Shown here one piece after another: positions 17,944 to 26,449 of a DNA stretch of 64,000 nucleotides (the first letter of the stretch is position 1; each line of letters opens with the position of its first letter). The position numbers and the translations under genes were made by a program. Under the pieces are notes generated by a model. It was given only the letters and a program-made list of their open reading frames with translations. It had not been told where the DNA came from and searched no databases. The DNA is from Micromonospora sp. WMMA1947 (GTDB taxonomy: Bacteria; Actinomycetota; Actinomycetes; Mycobacteriales; Micromonosporaceae): contig NZ_CP114909.1 of the NCBI RefSeq assembly GCF_027497355.1, positions 1,240,001-1,304,000 of the forward strand. Direction: 5' to 3'.

Positions 17944-18426
17944 TCAGACCACGCCGTCCCAGACCACCTTGGCGCCGCTGTCCCCGGTCAGGTAGACGTA
18001 CACGAGCGCGAAGACCGCGAGCACCGCCACCACGACGGTGAGCACCACCGGGAGCCAGCGGGGCAGGTTCCGGCCCGCGACGAAGCGGCTCGTCGACAGC
18101 ACCAGCAGCAGCGCCGCGACGCCGAGCCCGAGCGCGTACCAGAACAGCGTGTCGCCGTACGACGCGTGCTCGTGGATCTGCTGGAGCCGGTCCGGCGGGT
18201 AGCCCTTCGCGCGCAGGACCCCCTCGAGTTCCTCACCGGACTCGGTCGCCACCCAGGCGAGGATCGGAGTGATCACGGCGAGCGCCGCGACCGCCCAGTC
18301 GAGGCGGGGCCGCCAGCGGGGCAGCACCCCGTACGCGACGGCGAACAGTGCCAGCAGCGGCACCAGCACCACCACCGCGTGGATGACGAGCACATGGACC
18401 GGCAGACCGTTGATTTCCCTGAACAC
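17944..18426 (-). CDS. DUF2231 membrane protein
   Basis: About 160 aa with four predicted membrane helices and the N-terminal INGLPVHVLVIHAVVV pattern of DUF2231 proteins, plus an HEHASYGDTLFWYALGLG segment with His residues that could bind metal or heme. Function unknown. GTG 18426 is chosen because GGAGGT sits 6 nt upstream; GTG 18432 is adjacent to that site. Confidence 0.75.
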   Translation of the reverse strand: MFREINGLPVHVLVIHAVVVLVPLLALFAVAYGVLPRWRPRLDWAVAALAVITPILAWVATESGEELEGVLRAKGYPPDRLQQIHEHASYGDTLFWYALGLGVAALLLVLSTSRFVAGRNLPRWLPVVLTVVVAVLAVFALVYVYLTGDSGAKVVWDGVV

Positions 18427-18588
18427 CGACACCTCCGGCGAGTGCGTGGTTTGGCGCGCTCAGCGTACGGCGTGACGCCGCCTACCTCCGATACACGCGA
18501 TTGCGGCGGCGCCGGTTCACCTGTGGCCCCGGCCACGGGTGAACAACGCTCGCTTGTCGGCCCGCCTGCCCCGTGCTGTCATGGATCC

Positions 18589-19017
18589 ATGTCCACGGGT
18601 GAGGAGTTGCTCCGGTCGAGGGGCCTACGGGTCACCCGGCCGCGTCTCGCCGTGCTGGACGTGCTCTCCGCCGGCGGTCACCTGGAGGTCGACGAGATCA
18701 CCCGGCGGGTCCGCCAGCGGATCGACTCGGTCTCCACCCAGGCCGTCTACGACGTGCTCGGCGCCCTGTCGCGGGCCGGGCTGTCCCGCCGGATCGAACC
18801 GGCCGGCAGTCCGGCGCGGTACGAGGCCCGGGTCGGCGACAACCACCACCACGTGGTGTGCCGGGGCTGCGGCGAGATCGCCGACGTGGACTGCGCGGTC
18901 GGCAGCGCCCCCTGCCTGGACCCGAACGTGGCGCACGGCTTCGAGCTGGACGAGGCGGAAGTGACCTTCTGGGGCCTCTGCCCGGCCTGTCAGTCCCGCC
19001 GCTCCGCCGACGACTGA
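18589..19017 (+). CDS. Fur-family metal-dependent repressor
   Basis: 142 aa. The N-terminal winged helix contains RSRGLRVTRPRLAVLDVL and VSTQAVYDVLGALSRAGL. The dimerisation domain has the metal site NHHHVVCRGCGEI, and a second CxxC (CPAC) near the end completes a structural zinc site. This is FurA/CatR-like; such regulators often control a catalase, but no katG/katA is in the window. ATG 18589 keeps the canonical N-terminus. Confidence 0.88.
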   Translation: MSTGEELLRSRGLRVTRPRLAVLDVLSAGGHLEVDEITRRVRQRIDSVSTQAVYDVLGALSRAGLSRRIEPAGSPARYEARVGDNHHHVVCRGCGEIADVDCAVGSAPCLDPNVAHGFELDEAEVTFWGLCPACQSRRSADD

Positions 19018-19098
19018 CCGCCGCACCGAGGACGGCCGCACCCACGACTGATCGCCTCACCGAGGACGCCCGGCGACGGCGCGTGGCACTCTTGATCG

Positions 19099-19950
19099 GT
19101 GGACACCGAAGATCTCGGCCTCTTCGGTCCGGGATCGGTCACGTGGAAGGTGCACGAGGAACCGATCCTGATCGTCGCCGGCCTGCGCTCGCTCTACCTC
19201 CAGGCGCTGCATCCCCGCGCGATGGCCGGCGTCGCACAGAACAGCAACTACCGCACCGACGCCTGGGGCCGGCTGGTCCGCACGGCGAACTACGTGGGCA
19301 CGACGATCTACGGCACCAGGGCCGAGGCGGAGGCGGCCGGGCGGCGGCTGCGGACGCGGCATGCCCGGATGCGCGCCACCGACCCGGTCACCGGTGAGGA
19401 GTTCCGCATCGACGAGCCGGAGCTGCTGCGCTGGGTGCACGTCACCGAGGTCGAGTCGTTCGTGAGCACCGCCCGGCGGGCCGGGCTGGCGCTCACCGAC
19501 GACGAGGTGGACGGCTACTACTCCGAGCAGCGCCGGTCAGCGGCCCTGGTCGGGCTGGACCCGGACGACGTACCGGGCACCGCCGCCGAGGTGGCGGACT
19601 ACTACCGGGACGTGCGCCCGCAGTTGCGGATGACCCGCGAGGCGGCCGAGACCGCGGTGTTCCTGACCGCGCCGCCGATCCCGTGGAAGCTCAGCATGCC
19701 GGCGCGGGTCGGACTGAACCTGGGGCCACCGCGCTGGGCGTACTTCGGGATCGCCGCCACCGCGCTGGGGATGCTGCCGCCCTGGGCGTTGCGGCTCTAC
19801 GGCGGGCTGGGCCTGCCCACCACCGCCCTGTCGGCGGACCTGAGCGCGCGGGCGCTGCGACTGGCGCTGGCCGCGGTGCCCCGGCGCTACCGGGAGGGCC
19901 CGCTGCAGCAGGCCGCCAAGGAACGCGCCGCCCGCCTGGCCGCGGCCTGA
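19099..19950 (+). CDS. oxygenase MpaB family protein (DUF2236)
   Basis: 283 aa. It begins with LGLFGPGSVTWKVHEEPILI and ALHPRAMAGVAQNSNYR and has a conserved EPELLRWVHVTEVESFVSTA block, all typical of DUF2236/MpaB-family proteins. Relatives include heme-dependent latex-clearing oxygenase, and the His residues in ALHP and WVH are candidate ligands. Substrate unknown. The start is GTG 19099. Confidence 0.85.
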   Translation: MDTEDLGLFGPGSVTWKVHEEPILIVAGLRSLYLQALHPRAMAGVAQNSNYRTDAWGRLVRTANYVGTTIYGTRAEAEAAGRRLRTRHARMRATDPVTGEEFRIDEPELLRWVHVTEVESFVSTARRAGLALTDDEVDGYYSEQRRSAALVGLDPDDVPGTAAEVADYYRDVRPQLRMTREAAETAVFLTAPPIPWKLSMPARVGLNLGPPRWAYFGIAATALGMLPPWALRLYGGLGLPTTALSADLSARALRLALAAVPRRYREGPLQQAAKERAARLAAA

Positions 19951-19963
19951 CGGCGACCCGCGT

Positions 19964-20878
19964 TCACTCCGGGTCGGTGAACCGCTCGACGGCCGACCAG
20001 GGCTCCTTGCCGGGGGTCTGCGCGCCGGTCGGGCACGTACGCCGGTAGTCGCACCAGCCGCAGCGCGGACCCGGCTCGGTGGGGAACGCCGTGTCGGGGT
20101 CGGTGCCGTCGGCCACCGCGCGCTCGGCGGCCATGATGTCGCGTGCGGTGTCCTCGGCGCGGGTGAGCTGCCGGTGCAGGGACTCCGGAGTGTGCTCGTG
20201 GGCGGCGACGGTGCCGGTGGGCAGGTGGTGCAGCTCGACCCGGCGGCACGGCTTGCGGAACACCCGTTCGGCCGCGTACGCGTAGAGCGCGAGCGCCTGC
20301 GAGCCGCGCGCGTCGTCGGCGTCGAGCCCGGTGCGGCCGGTCTTGTAGTCGACGATGACCAGCTCGGGCCGCCCGTCCGGGCCGGGACGCGAGTCGATCC
20401 GGTCGGTGCGGCCGTTGAAGGCGAGCACCGCGGTCTTCACCGCGACGACCCGTTCCACGCCGACCGGCTCGTCGGCCGGGTCCAGGCCCGCCACGTAGCT
20501 CTCGAGCCAGGTCAGGGCCCGCCGGAAGGCGTCGCGCTCCTGCTCGTCGTCGCGGTAGCCCTCGCGGACCCAGGTGCCCTTGAGCAGCGTGCCGAGCACC
20601 TCGGGGCGGCGGCGGTCGGGGGCCAGCGCGTACCAGTTCTTCAGCGCGGTGTGGACGCTCGCGCCGAGCGAGTTGTGCGCCCACGGCGGGCCCTTGGGCG
20701 GCGCGGGGCGGTCGACGTAGGCGTAGCGGTAGCGGCGGGGGCAGTCCGCGTACGCGCCGAGCTTGCTCGGTGTGCAGACGAACAGACGCTCCGGCATGCC
20801 CTCGAAGCCGAGCTGCTCGGACTGCTCGGTGCGGGGTCGGGGAGCCCGGGAGCCACTGGCTGCTGACTGTCGTCGCAC
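19964..20878 (-). CDS. RecB-family PD-(D/E)XK nuclease with C-terminal Cys cluster
   Basis: 304 aa. PDDEXK_1 fold: SKLGAYADCPRRYRYAYVDR near residue 38 (first cluster Cys), LGASVHTALKNW, the active-site strand GRTDRID...ELVIVDYKTG (Asp and D-x-K, about 160-185) and the C-terminal CGWCDYRRTC. The four Cys fit the [4Fe-4S] cluster of AddB/Cas4-type nucleases. No CRISPR or helicase partner is adjacent. GTG 20878 sits 6 nt after CAGGAT. Confidence 0.85.
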   Translation of the reverse strand: MRRQSAASGSRAPRPRTEQSEQLGFEGMPERLFVCTPSKLGAYADCPRRYRYAYVDRPAPPKGPPWAHNSLGASVHTALKNWYALAPDRRRPEVLGTLLKGTWVREGYRDDEQERDAFRRALTWLESYVAGLDPADEPVGVERVVAVKTAVLAFNGRTDRIDSRPGPDGRPELVIVDYKTGRTGLDADDARGSQALALYAYAAERVFRKPCRRVELHHLPTGTVAAHEHTPESLHRQLTRAEDTARDIMAAERAVADGTDPDTAFPTEPGPRCGWCDYRRTCPTGAQTPGKEPWSAVERFTDPE

Positions 20879-20920
20879 CCGGCAATCCTGCCATCCGGGT
20901 ATGACACCGGACGGACCCGC

Positions 20921-21535
20921 TCAGGCGTTGTTGAGGTACTGGGTCACGAAAGCGGCGATCGCGTCGGCGATGAGCTGCACGGCGATGGCGGCCAGCAGCA
21001 GACCGGCGATCCGGGTCAGCACCTCGATGCCGCCGGGACGCAGCACCTTGACGATGCCGCCGGAGAAGCGCAGTACCACCCAGACCGTCACCATCACGGC
21101 GACGATGGCGAGCCCGATGGCGAGGTAGTCGACGGCGCCGCCGGCCTGCTGCACGAACAGCATGGTGGCCACGATGGCGCCCGGCCCGGCCAGCAGCGGG
21201 GTGCCGAGCGGCACCAGCGCGATGTTCGAGGTGACCTGCTGGCTCGGATCGTCCGCCTTGCCGGTCAGCAGCTCCAGCGCGACCAGGATCAGCAGCAGCC
21301 CGCCCGCCGCTTGGAGGGCGGGCAGGTCGACGTGCAGGTACGCCAGGATCGTCTGCCCCGCCACCGCGAAGATCACGATGACCCCGAGCGCCAGCCCCAC
21401 GGCCTGCCAGGCGGCCCGGTTCCGGTCACGCGCGGGCAGCGGCCCGGTCAGCGCGAGGAAGATGGGCATCATTCCGGGCGGGTCGACGATCACCAGCAGG
21501 GTCACGAAGACCTCGCCGAAGAGCTTGAGATCCAC
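20921..21535 (-). CDS. MarC-family integral membrane protein
   Basis: 204 aa with six membrane segments. The N-terminus LFGEVFVTLLVIVDPPGMMP and the central NIALVPLGTPLLAGPGAI are MarC/UPF0056 signatures. The substrate is unknown; an older link to multiple antibiotic resistance was not upheld. GTG start at 21535, 31 bp after the PHP gene on the same strand. Confidence 0.88.
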   Translation of the reverse strand: MDLKLFGEVFVTLLVIVDPPGMMPIFLALTGPLPARDRNRAAWQAVGLALGVIVIFAVAGQTILAYLHVDLPALQAAGGLLLILVALELLTGKADDPSQQVTSNIALVPLGTPLLAGPGAIVATMLFVQQAGGAVDYLAIGLAIVAVMVTVWVVLRFSGGIVKVLRPGGIEVLTRIAGLLLAAIAVQLIADAIAAFVTQYLNNA

Positions 21536-21566
21536 GCGGACACGGTAGCCGTGCCGTCGGATCGCT

Positions 21567-22433
21567 TCAGCTCGAAGCGACAGGGGTCACCCCGCGGGCC
21601 AGCGCGACGATCCGCTCGTACACCTCGGGCCCTGTGGTGTGCGCGCCGAGCCGGACGGTCTTGTGCGTGCCGTGGAAGTCGGAGGAGCCGGTGACCAGCA
21701 GTCCCAGGTCGGCGGCGAGCCGGCGGACGTGCGCCCGCTCGGCCGGGTCGTGGTCCTCGTGGTCGGCCTCCAGGCCGGCCAGGCCGGCCGCCGCCAGGTC
21801 CGCGACCAGCTCGTCCGGCACGATCCGGCCGCGCCTGCTGGCCTTCGGGTGGGCGAAGACGGGCACGCCGCCCGCCGCCCGCACCAGCGCCACCGCCTGG
21901 AACACCTCGATGTCGTCCTTCGGCAGCCGGTACCGCTCGCCGAGCCAGTCCGGCCCGAACGCCTCGGTGGTGGTGGCGACCAGGCCGGCCCGGATCAGCG
22001 CCTGCGCGATGTGCGGGCGGCCGACGGTGCCGCCGCCCGCGCCGGCCAGGATCTCCGTCCAGCTCACCGGGATGCCGTCGGCCTGGAGCAGCCGCACGAT
22101 GCGCTCGCCGCGTTCCTCGCGGGCCCGGCGTACCCGGGCCAGTTCCGCGGCCAGTTCCGGCTCGTCCGGGTCGAACAGGTACGCGAGCAGGTGCAGCGGG
22201 AGGGCCGGCTCGGCGCCGAACCACCGGCAGGAGATCTCCGCGCCGCGGATCAGGGTGAGCCCGGGCGGCAGGGCGGCGACGGCGGGCGCCCAGCCCGCGG
22301 TGGTGTCGTGGTCGGTGAGTGCCACCACGTCGAGCCCGGCATCGGCGGCGGCCCGGACCAGCTCGGCGGGGGTCAGGGTGCCGTCGCTTGCGGTGGAGTG
22401 GGTGTGCAGGTCGATGCGGGCCGGGACGCTCAC
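21567..22433 (-). CDS. PHP-domain metal-dependent phosphoesterase
   Basis: 288 aa. The PHP fold opens with IDLHTHSTASDGTL (metal ligands H-x-H), then VVALTDHDTTAGW, a His/Glu strand (RGAEISC), VPVFAHPKAS and the C-terminal GSSDFHG. This full set matches TrpH/YciV-type phosphoesterases acting on nucleoside 3',5'-bisphosphates or short RNA 5' ends. GTG 22433 lies 7 nt after TAGCGT. Confidence 0.88.
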   Translation of the reverse strand: MSVPARIDLHTHSTASDGTLTPAELVRAAADAGLDVVALTDHDTTAGWAPAVAALPPGLTLIRGAEISCRWFGAEPALPLHLLAYLFDPDEPELAAELARVRRAREERGERIVRLLQADGIPVSWTEILAGAGGGTVGRPHIAQALIRAGLVATTTEAFGPDWLGERYRLPKDDIEVFQAVALVRAAGGVPVFAHPKASRRGRIVPDELVADLAAAGLAGLEADHEDHDPAERAHVRRLAADLGLLVTGSSDFHGTHKTVRLGAHTTGPEVYERIVALARGVTPVASS

Positions 22434-22440
22434 CCGCCCG

Positions 22441-22446
22441 ACGCTA
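22441..22446 (-). promoter_or_regulatory. PHP-gene -10 box overlapping the upstream stop codon
   Basis: TAGCGT (22446-22441, minus strand) is 7 nt from GTG 22433. Its TAG is the stop codon of the membrane protein gene that follows the sigma factor, so this operon end and the next promoter share bases. Confidence 0.6.
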
Positions 22447-23721
22447 CGCCCCGTCCGGCACCGTGGGGACGTCGGCCACCACCACCGGGCGGTCCTCCGG
22501 CGCCAGCCCTTCGACGCGCGAGGCCGTCGGCCGGTCACCGGCCAGCACCCGCTCGGGCTTGACCCGGACCAGCCCGCCGGTCGCGTCCACGTGCAACGCC
22601 ACCCCGGCCCGGGTCCAGGACACGCCGCCGGCCAGCAGCGGGCCGGCCGGGTGGGTGACCGGGCTGGCCGGGTCGCGCAGGTCGACCAGGAGAGCGGTGC
22701 GCGACGTGCCGTTGGCGAGCAGCCACCGGCCGTCGAAGGAGACGGCGCCGAGCCCGTCGGTGGCCAGCTTCAGACCGCATCCGGTACGCACCGGGGCGAG
22801 GTCGCGTGCCGGGTCCAGCAGGGCCAGGCAGAGTTGCTCGTCCCGCCCGGCGGCGACCAGGCCGACCACCCGGCCGTCGGGTCGCGTGCCGTAGACGGTG
22901 CGGACGTCCGGGTTCACCGGGCCCGGCTGCCCGCCCAGCGCGCGGTCCCACACGCTCATCCCGCCGTCGCCCGGCTGCTGGATCAGCACGGCGTCGCCGG
23001 CGAATCCGACCGGCACGGCGCCCTCCGGCGCGGCGATCCGGACCGGCGCGATGAGCTGGCCGGCGACCACACCGGCCGCGATCAGGTCCGTGCCGTCCCG
23101 CCAGGCGACCTGGCGTCCGTCCGCGGAGACCGCCACCGCGTCCGCGGCGGCGAGCATCACCTGGGGCGTGGCGCCGCTGACCGGCACCCACCAGAGGGTA
23201 CGGCCGGCGACGGTGGCCGCCGAGGTGAGCAGCCAGCCTTCCTGCTCGTGGATCCGCTGCGCCCGTTCGACGCCGCTCACACCGGTCAGCTGCCGCCGTT
23301 CGCCGCCGCTGGTGTCCAGCCGGTCACCGACGAGCAGGTCGAGTTCGGCGCGGACCGGCCCGAACCGGGTGATCGAGGACGGCCCGGCGGTGTCCGGGGA
23401 CGGGTAGAGGACGGGCGGGTCGCCGAGCACCACAGTGGGCGTGCCGCCGTCGCCGCCCGACGCGCTGAACTGGGCCACTCCGGTCGTGATGAACACGGTG
23501 GCGACCCCGGCCAGGGCCAGGCCGGTGAGCGTACGCCGCCGGCCCGTGCGCCGTGCCCGGCGCAGGATCTCCCCGGCCGGGTCGACGGGCAGCGGGCGGG
23601 GCGTGGCGACGCGGCGGGACAGGGTCTCCCGCAGCGCCCGCTCCAGCTGGTCGTCGCTCACGGGGAATGGACGCTCCGGGCTGCCCGTCCGGTTGTCACT
23701 GTGCTGCCGGGTGCCGCTCAT
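22444..23721 (-). CDS. membrane protein with extracellular beta-propeller-like domain, partner of the ECF sigma factor
   Basis: 425 aa. A cytoplasmic region of about 75 residues contains SDDQLERALRETLSRRV and a basic patch. One membrane helix follows (TLTGLALAGVATVFITTGVA), then about 320 extracellular residues with repeated blade-like strands (VSADGRQVAWRDGTD, VSFDGRWLLANGTS). It overlaps the sigma gene by 4 bp (ATGA), which suggests it restrains or senses for that factor. No canonical ZAS zinc motif is seen, so anti-sigma activity is inference. Confidence 0.72.
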   Translation of the reverse strand: MSGTRQHSDNRTGSPERPFPVSDDQLERALRETLSRRVATPRPLPVDPAGEILRRARRTGRRRTLTGLALAGVATVFITTGVAQFSASGGDGGTPTVVLGDPPVLYPSPDTAGPSSITRFGPVRAELDLLVGDRLDTSGGERRQLTGVSGVERAQRIHEQEGWLLTSAATVAGRTLWWVPVSGATPQVMLAAADAVAVSADGRQVAWRDGTDLIAAGVVAGQLIAPVRIAAPEGAVPVGFAGDAVLIQQPGDGGMSVWDRALGGQPGPVNPDVRTVYGTRPDGRVVGLVAAGRDEQLCLALLDPARDLAPVRTGCGLKLATDGLGAVSFDGRWLLANGTSRTALLVDLRDPASPVTHPAGPLLAGGVSWTRAGVALHVDATGGLVRVKPERVLAGDRPTASRVEGLAPEDRPVVVADVPTVPDGA

Positions 23722-24431
23722 CGGCTCTCCGCCGCGATCGGGACTGCGGGACGGACCGGAGTCGCGGGCGGGGCCGGTCGCGGCACCCGGGCGGCGGGCC
23801 GCCGTGCCGGGGTACGGGCCGGCTCGCCGCCCCGGGCCGGCGGGACGGACCGGCCGGACGTGGCGGGCGCGGTCGGGGCGGCCGGGTTGGGCGTGGGCGC
23901 GTCGGCGGGCGTGGGCAGGCTCAGCGCCGCCTCGGAGCCGAGCCGGCGGCGCAGCGTGTTCAGCGCCCGGGAGGTCTGGCTCTTCACAGTGCCCGGGGAG
24001 ATCTCCAGCAGGGCGGCGGTCTGCGCCTCGGACATGTCCTCGTAGAAGCGCAGCACCAGCACGGCCCGCTGCCGGGCCGGCAGCGCCTGGAGGTGCCGCC
24101 AGAGCGCGTCCCGGTCGAGTTGCTGCTCGATCTCGTCGACACCGGCCCGCTCCGGCAGCACCTCGGTGGGGCGCTCGCCGTGCCAGCGGCGCCGCCACCA
24201 GCTGGTGGACGTGTTGACCATGACCCGGCGGGCGTACGGCTCGATGGCGTCGATCCCGCCGAGCCGCTTCCAGGCCAGGTAGGTCTTCGTGAGCGCGGTC
24301 TGGAGCAGATCCTCGGCGGTGGCCCAGTCGCCGGCGAGCAGGTAGGCGGTGCGCAGCAGGGCGCCGGAGCGGGCCGCGACGAACTCGCGGAACTCCTCCT
24401 CCAGCGGATCTCTGCTCACCACCACACCCAT
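23718..24431 (-). CDS. SigE-family ECF RNA polymerase sigma factor
   Basis: 237 aa. Region 2 reads FVAARSGALLRTAYLLAGD then WATAEDLLQTALTKTYLAW, and region 4 has LQALPARQRAVLVLRFYEDM and SEAQTAALLEISPGTVKSQT. These are features of the actinobacterial SigE-like (SigM/SigE) ECF group. A Pro/Ala-rich tail of about 65 residues after region 4 is unusual and may be disordered. ATG 24431 follows GGGGGGAGA closely; a start a few codons in is possible. Confidence 0.88.
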   Translation of the reverse strand: MGVVVSRDPLEEEFREFVAARSGALLRTAYLLAGDWATAEDLLQTALTKTYLAWKRLGGIDAIEPYARRVMVNTSTSWWRRRWHGERPTEVLPERAGVDEIEQQLDRDALWRHLQALPARQRAVLVLRFYEDMSEAQTAALLEISPGTVKSQTSRALNTLRRRLGSEAALSLPTPADAPTPNPAAPTAPATSGRSVPPARGGEPARTPARRPAARVPRPAPPATPVRPAVPIAAESR

Positions 24432-24525
24432 TCTCCCCCCGTCCTGCCTGGCAGAATGCCACGGCCGGGCCGCCCGGGTCGATGGCGGAAGGTGTGCAGT
24501 TCATCCGATGTTCGGACGAAAAGTT

Positions 24526-25377
24526 TCAGGCTCCGTCGTCGGCCTTGGCCTCGTCGGCCTCCTTGCCCAACCGCGCCTCGACCGCCTGCGGCTCGTACAT
24601 CTCCTCGACCACACGCAGGTAGAGCTCGTTCGGGTTGGGCAGGTTCTTGATCACCCGGAGCGCCTGTTCCTGGCCGGCCGACTCCAGCACGAACGTGCCG
24701 TAGTTGAGGGCACGGCCGGTCGGGCTCTGCTCGTACTTCATGTCGGTGACCCGGGTGAGCGGCATCATCGCGACCTGCCGGGTGATGATCCCGTTGACCA
24801 CCATGACCCGCTTGTTGGTCAGGATGAACCGGTCGTACCACCAGTCGGCGACCTTCCAGGCGACCCAGCCCATCACGCCGAACCAGAGCAGCACGGCGAC
24901 GGTGGTCAACGCGCCGACGTCCCGCCCGGCGAGGAAGCCGGACAGGTAGCCGAGCACGAACGTGGCCGCCACGCCGACGATGATCGGGGTGGTGAGGTGG
25001 ATCCAGTGCCGCTTCCACTCGCCCCGGTAGCGCTCGGTGGGGAAGAGGTAACGCGCCACGAGTGAGCTGGGCTCGTCCTCCAGCGGCAGCACCCGGCGGG
25101 GTGCCATGCCGGTGGCGTCGGACCGCAGCCCGGCCAGCTCCTCCTCGGAGATCGGCTGGTCCGGGAAGCCGTCCGTATCGCGCGCCCAGGCCCGGCCGGA
25201 CCGCCCCTCACCGGCATAGGCGCTGCCGTAGCCGGCGTCGTCCGCGTCCGCGTACGGGCCGGGGCCGTAACCGGCCGGGTCGTCCGGGTCGATCCGGGGG
25301 ATCGGCTCGGTGTCGCGTTCCCGGCGTGCCCGGTCGGGGTCGTCCGGGTCGAAGGGTGGACCGGAGGGGCTTCCCAT
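24526..25377 (-). CDS. membrane protein with bacterial PH domain
   Basis: 283 aa. A long acidic, Pro/Tyr-rich cytoplasmic N-terminus (about 1-125) precedes two membrane helices (TTPIIVGVAATFVLGYLSGF, TTVAVLLWFGVMGWVAW) and a bPH_2-type domain (YDRFILTNKRVMVVNGII, PLTRVTDMKYEQSPTGRALN). Similar proteins occur across actinobacteria without a known role. It begins 6 bp after the 52-residue membrane protein, so the two are cotranscribed. Confidence 0.8.
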   Translation of the reverse strand: MGSPSGPPFDPDDPDRARRERDTEPIPRIDPDDPAGYGPGPYADADDAGYGSAYAGEGRSGRAWARDTDGFPDQPISEEELAGLRSDATGMAPRRVLPLEDEPSSLVARYLFPTERYRGEWKRHWIHLTTPIIVGVAATFVLGYLSGFLAGRDVGALTTVAVLLWFGVMGWVAWKVADWWYDRFILTNKRVMVVNGIITRQVAMMPLTRVTDMKYEQSPTGRALNYGTFVLESAGQEQALRVIKNLPNPNELYLRVVEEMYEPQAVEARLGKEADEAKADDGA

Positions 25378-25383
25378 GGGCGG

Positions 25384-25542
25384 CTAGGCGACGAGGTTGG
25401 TGAAGAAGTCGCCGAAGCCCTGCGCGATGTCCATGATGCCGCCACCGAGAGACTTGAAGACGTCGGCGGCGGAGTTGGGCCGGTACGCAACAAAGAAGAT
25501 CAAGAATGCGATGCCGGCCCAGGTGAGGACCTTCTTGACCAT
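25384..25542 (-). CDS. 52-residue single-helix membrane protein
   Basis: It begins MVKKVLTWAGIAFLIFFVAY, one N-terminal membrane helix, followed by SAADVFKSLGGGI and an amphipathic end (GFGDFFTNLVA). ATG 25542 has GAGAGGAT upstream. It lies 6 bp before the PH-domain protein, so the two may form one membrane complex. I believe such proteins are conserved in actinobacteria, but I know no function. Confidence 0.72.
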   Translation of the reverse strand: MVKKVLTWAGIAFLIFFVAYRPNSAADVFKSLGGGIMDIAQGFGDFFTNLVA

Positions 25543-25660
25543 AGCGGGCCATCCTCTCGCGCGGCGCCGGGTCCGTTTACCGCAGCGGCACCCAGAGTAT
25601 CAGCATGGTGTCTTACCGTGAATATCTGCGTCCGCTCCCCGACTCGCCGTGACGGGCCGG

Positions 25661-26359
25661 TCAGGCCCGCCCGTGCAGATACGGAGACGGTGCGCCGTAC
25701 ACGAGTTCGGGCGGTGTCCACTCGGTGAGGTCGTGCAGCACGACTTCTTCCGCGAGGAGGTGACCCGCACTCGCCGGCCAGGCTATCGCATGGAGCCACA
25801 TTCCCCGAGCCTCGCCGGCGTACGCGCTTCGATCCGTTTCGGAGCGCACCAGCCACAGTGGAGTTGGGTGACCCCCCACCCGGATCTTCGCGTGCGGCAA
25901 CCGCTCGGGATGACCAGGGCCGGGATCGGTGAGCGCCTCCTCCACCTGCGGGCCCGGATCGGGTCCGGGCAGTCCCGCGAAGCGGGATCCGAGACCGACG
26001 CCGGGCTCCTCGGCGACGAAGATCAGATCGGCTGGCCCACCGTCCAGGGGGGCCGGTCCGGCACACGCGACCAGGGTGGCCCGGACACCGCCGCGGTCGT
26101 CGCCCGCCCAGGCCACACCGGTGAGCGTCCAGCCCGGAGGCAGCGGCCACGGGCACCACAGCGGCATCCGGAGCCGACCGGCCGGGTCGGGGTCGGCGGC
26201 CATCCGCTCGACCACGCTGGCCATGATCTCGGCGCTGATGTGCTCCGGCACGTGCAGCGGCGCGATCGGCCCGCACCGCACGCACCGGTGATCGGCGTGC
26301 ATCAGGTCCGGCTCGCGCACCGGGCCCGCGCACTTCGGACAACTCACCGCGACAGTCAC
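25661..26359 (-). CDS. zinc-ribbon DUF6758-like protein
   Basis: 232 aa. The N-terminus MTVAVSCPKCAGPVREPDLM and CVRCG form a two-CxxC zinc ribbon. The rest is a globular domain with RMPLWCPWPLPPGWTLTGVAWAGDD and a final SPYLHGRA. It resembles the actinobacterial DUF6758 family. Role unknown. The 118 bp between this gene's end and the small membrane protein hold no gene. Confidence 0.65.
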   Translation of the reverse strand: MTVAVSCPKCAGPVREPDLMHADHRCVRCGPIAPLHVPEHISAEIMASVVERMAADPDPAGRLRMPLWCPWPLPPGWTLTGVAWAGDDRGGVRATLVACAGPAPLDGGPADLIFVAEEPGVGLGSRFAGLPGPDPGPQVEEALTDPGPGHPERLPHAKIRVGGHPTPLWLVRSETDRSAYAGEARGMWLHAIAWPASAGHLLAEEVVLHDLTEWTPPELVYGAPSPYLHGRA

Positions 26360-26449
26360 ACCCTCACCGTCGCCCCGGACCGGCGAGGCGTCAAGCGGGG
26401 CGGGCCGACGAGCGTGGGATTTCCATCCGGTGGTGGAACCACGCCGAGT

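Noticed and set aside
19964..20878. Cas4 of a CRISPR system
   Set aside because: The protein shares the PD-(D/E)XK fold and Cys cluster, but no array or other cas gene is present.
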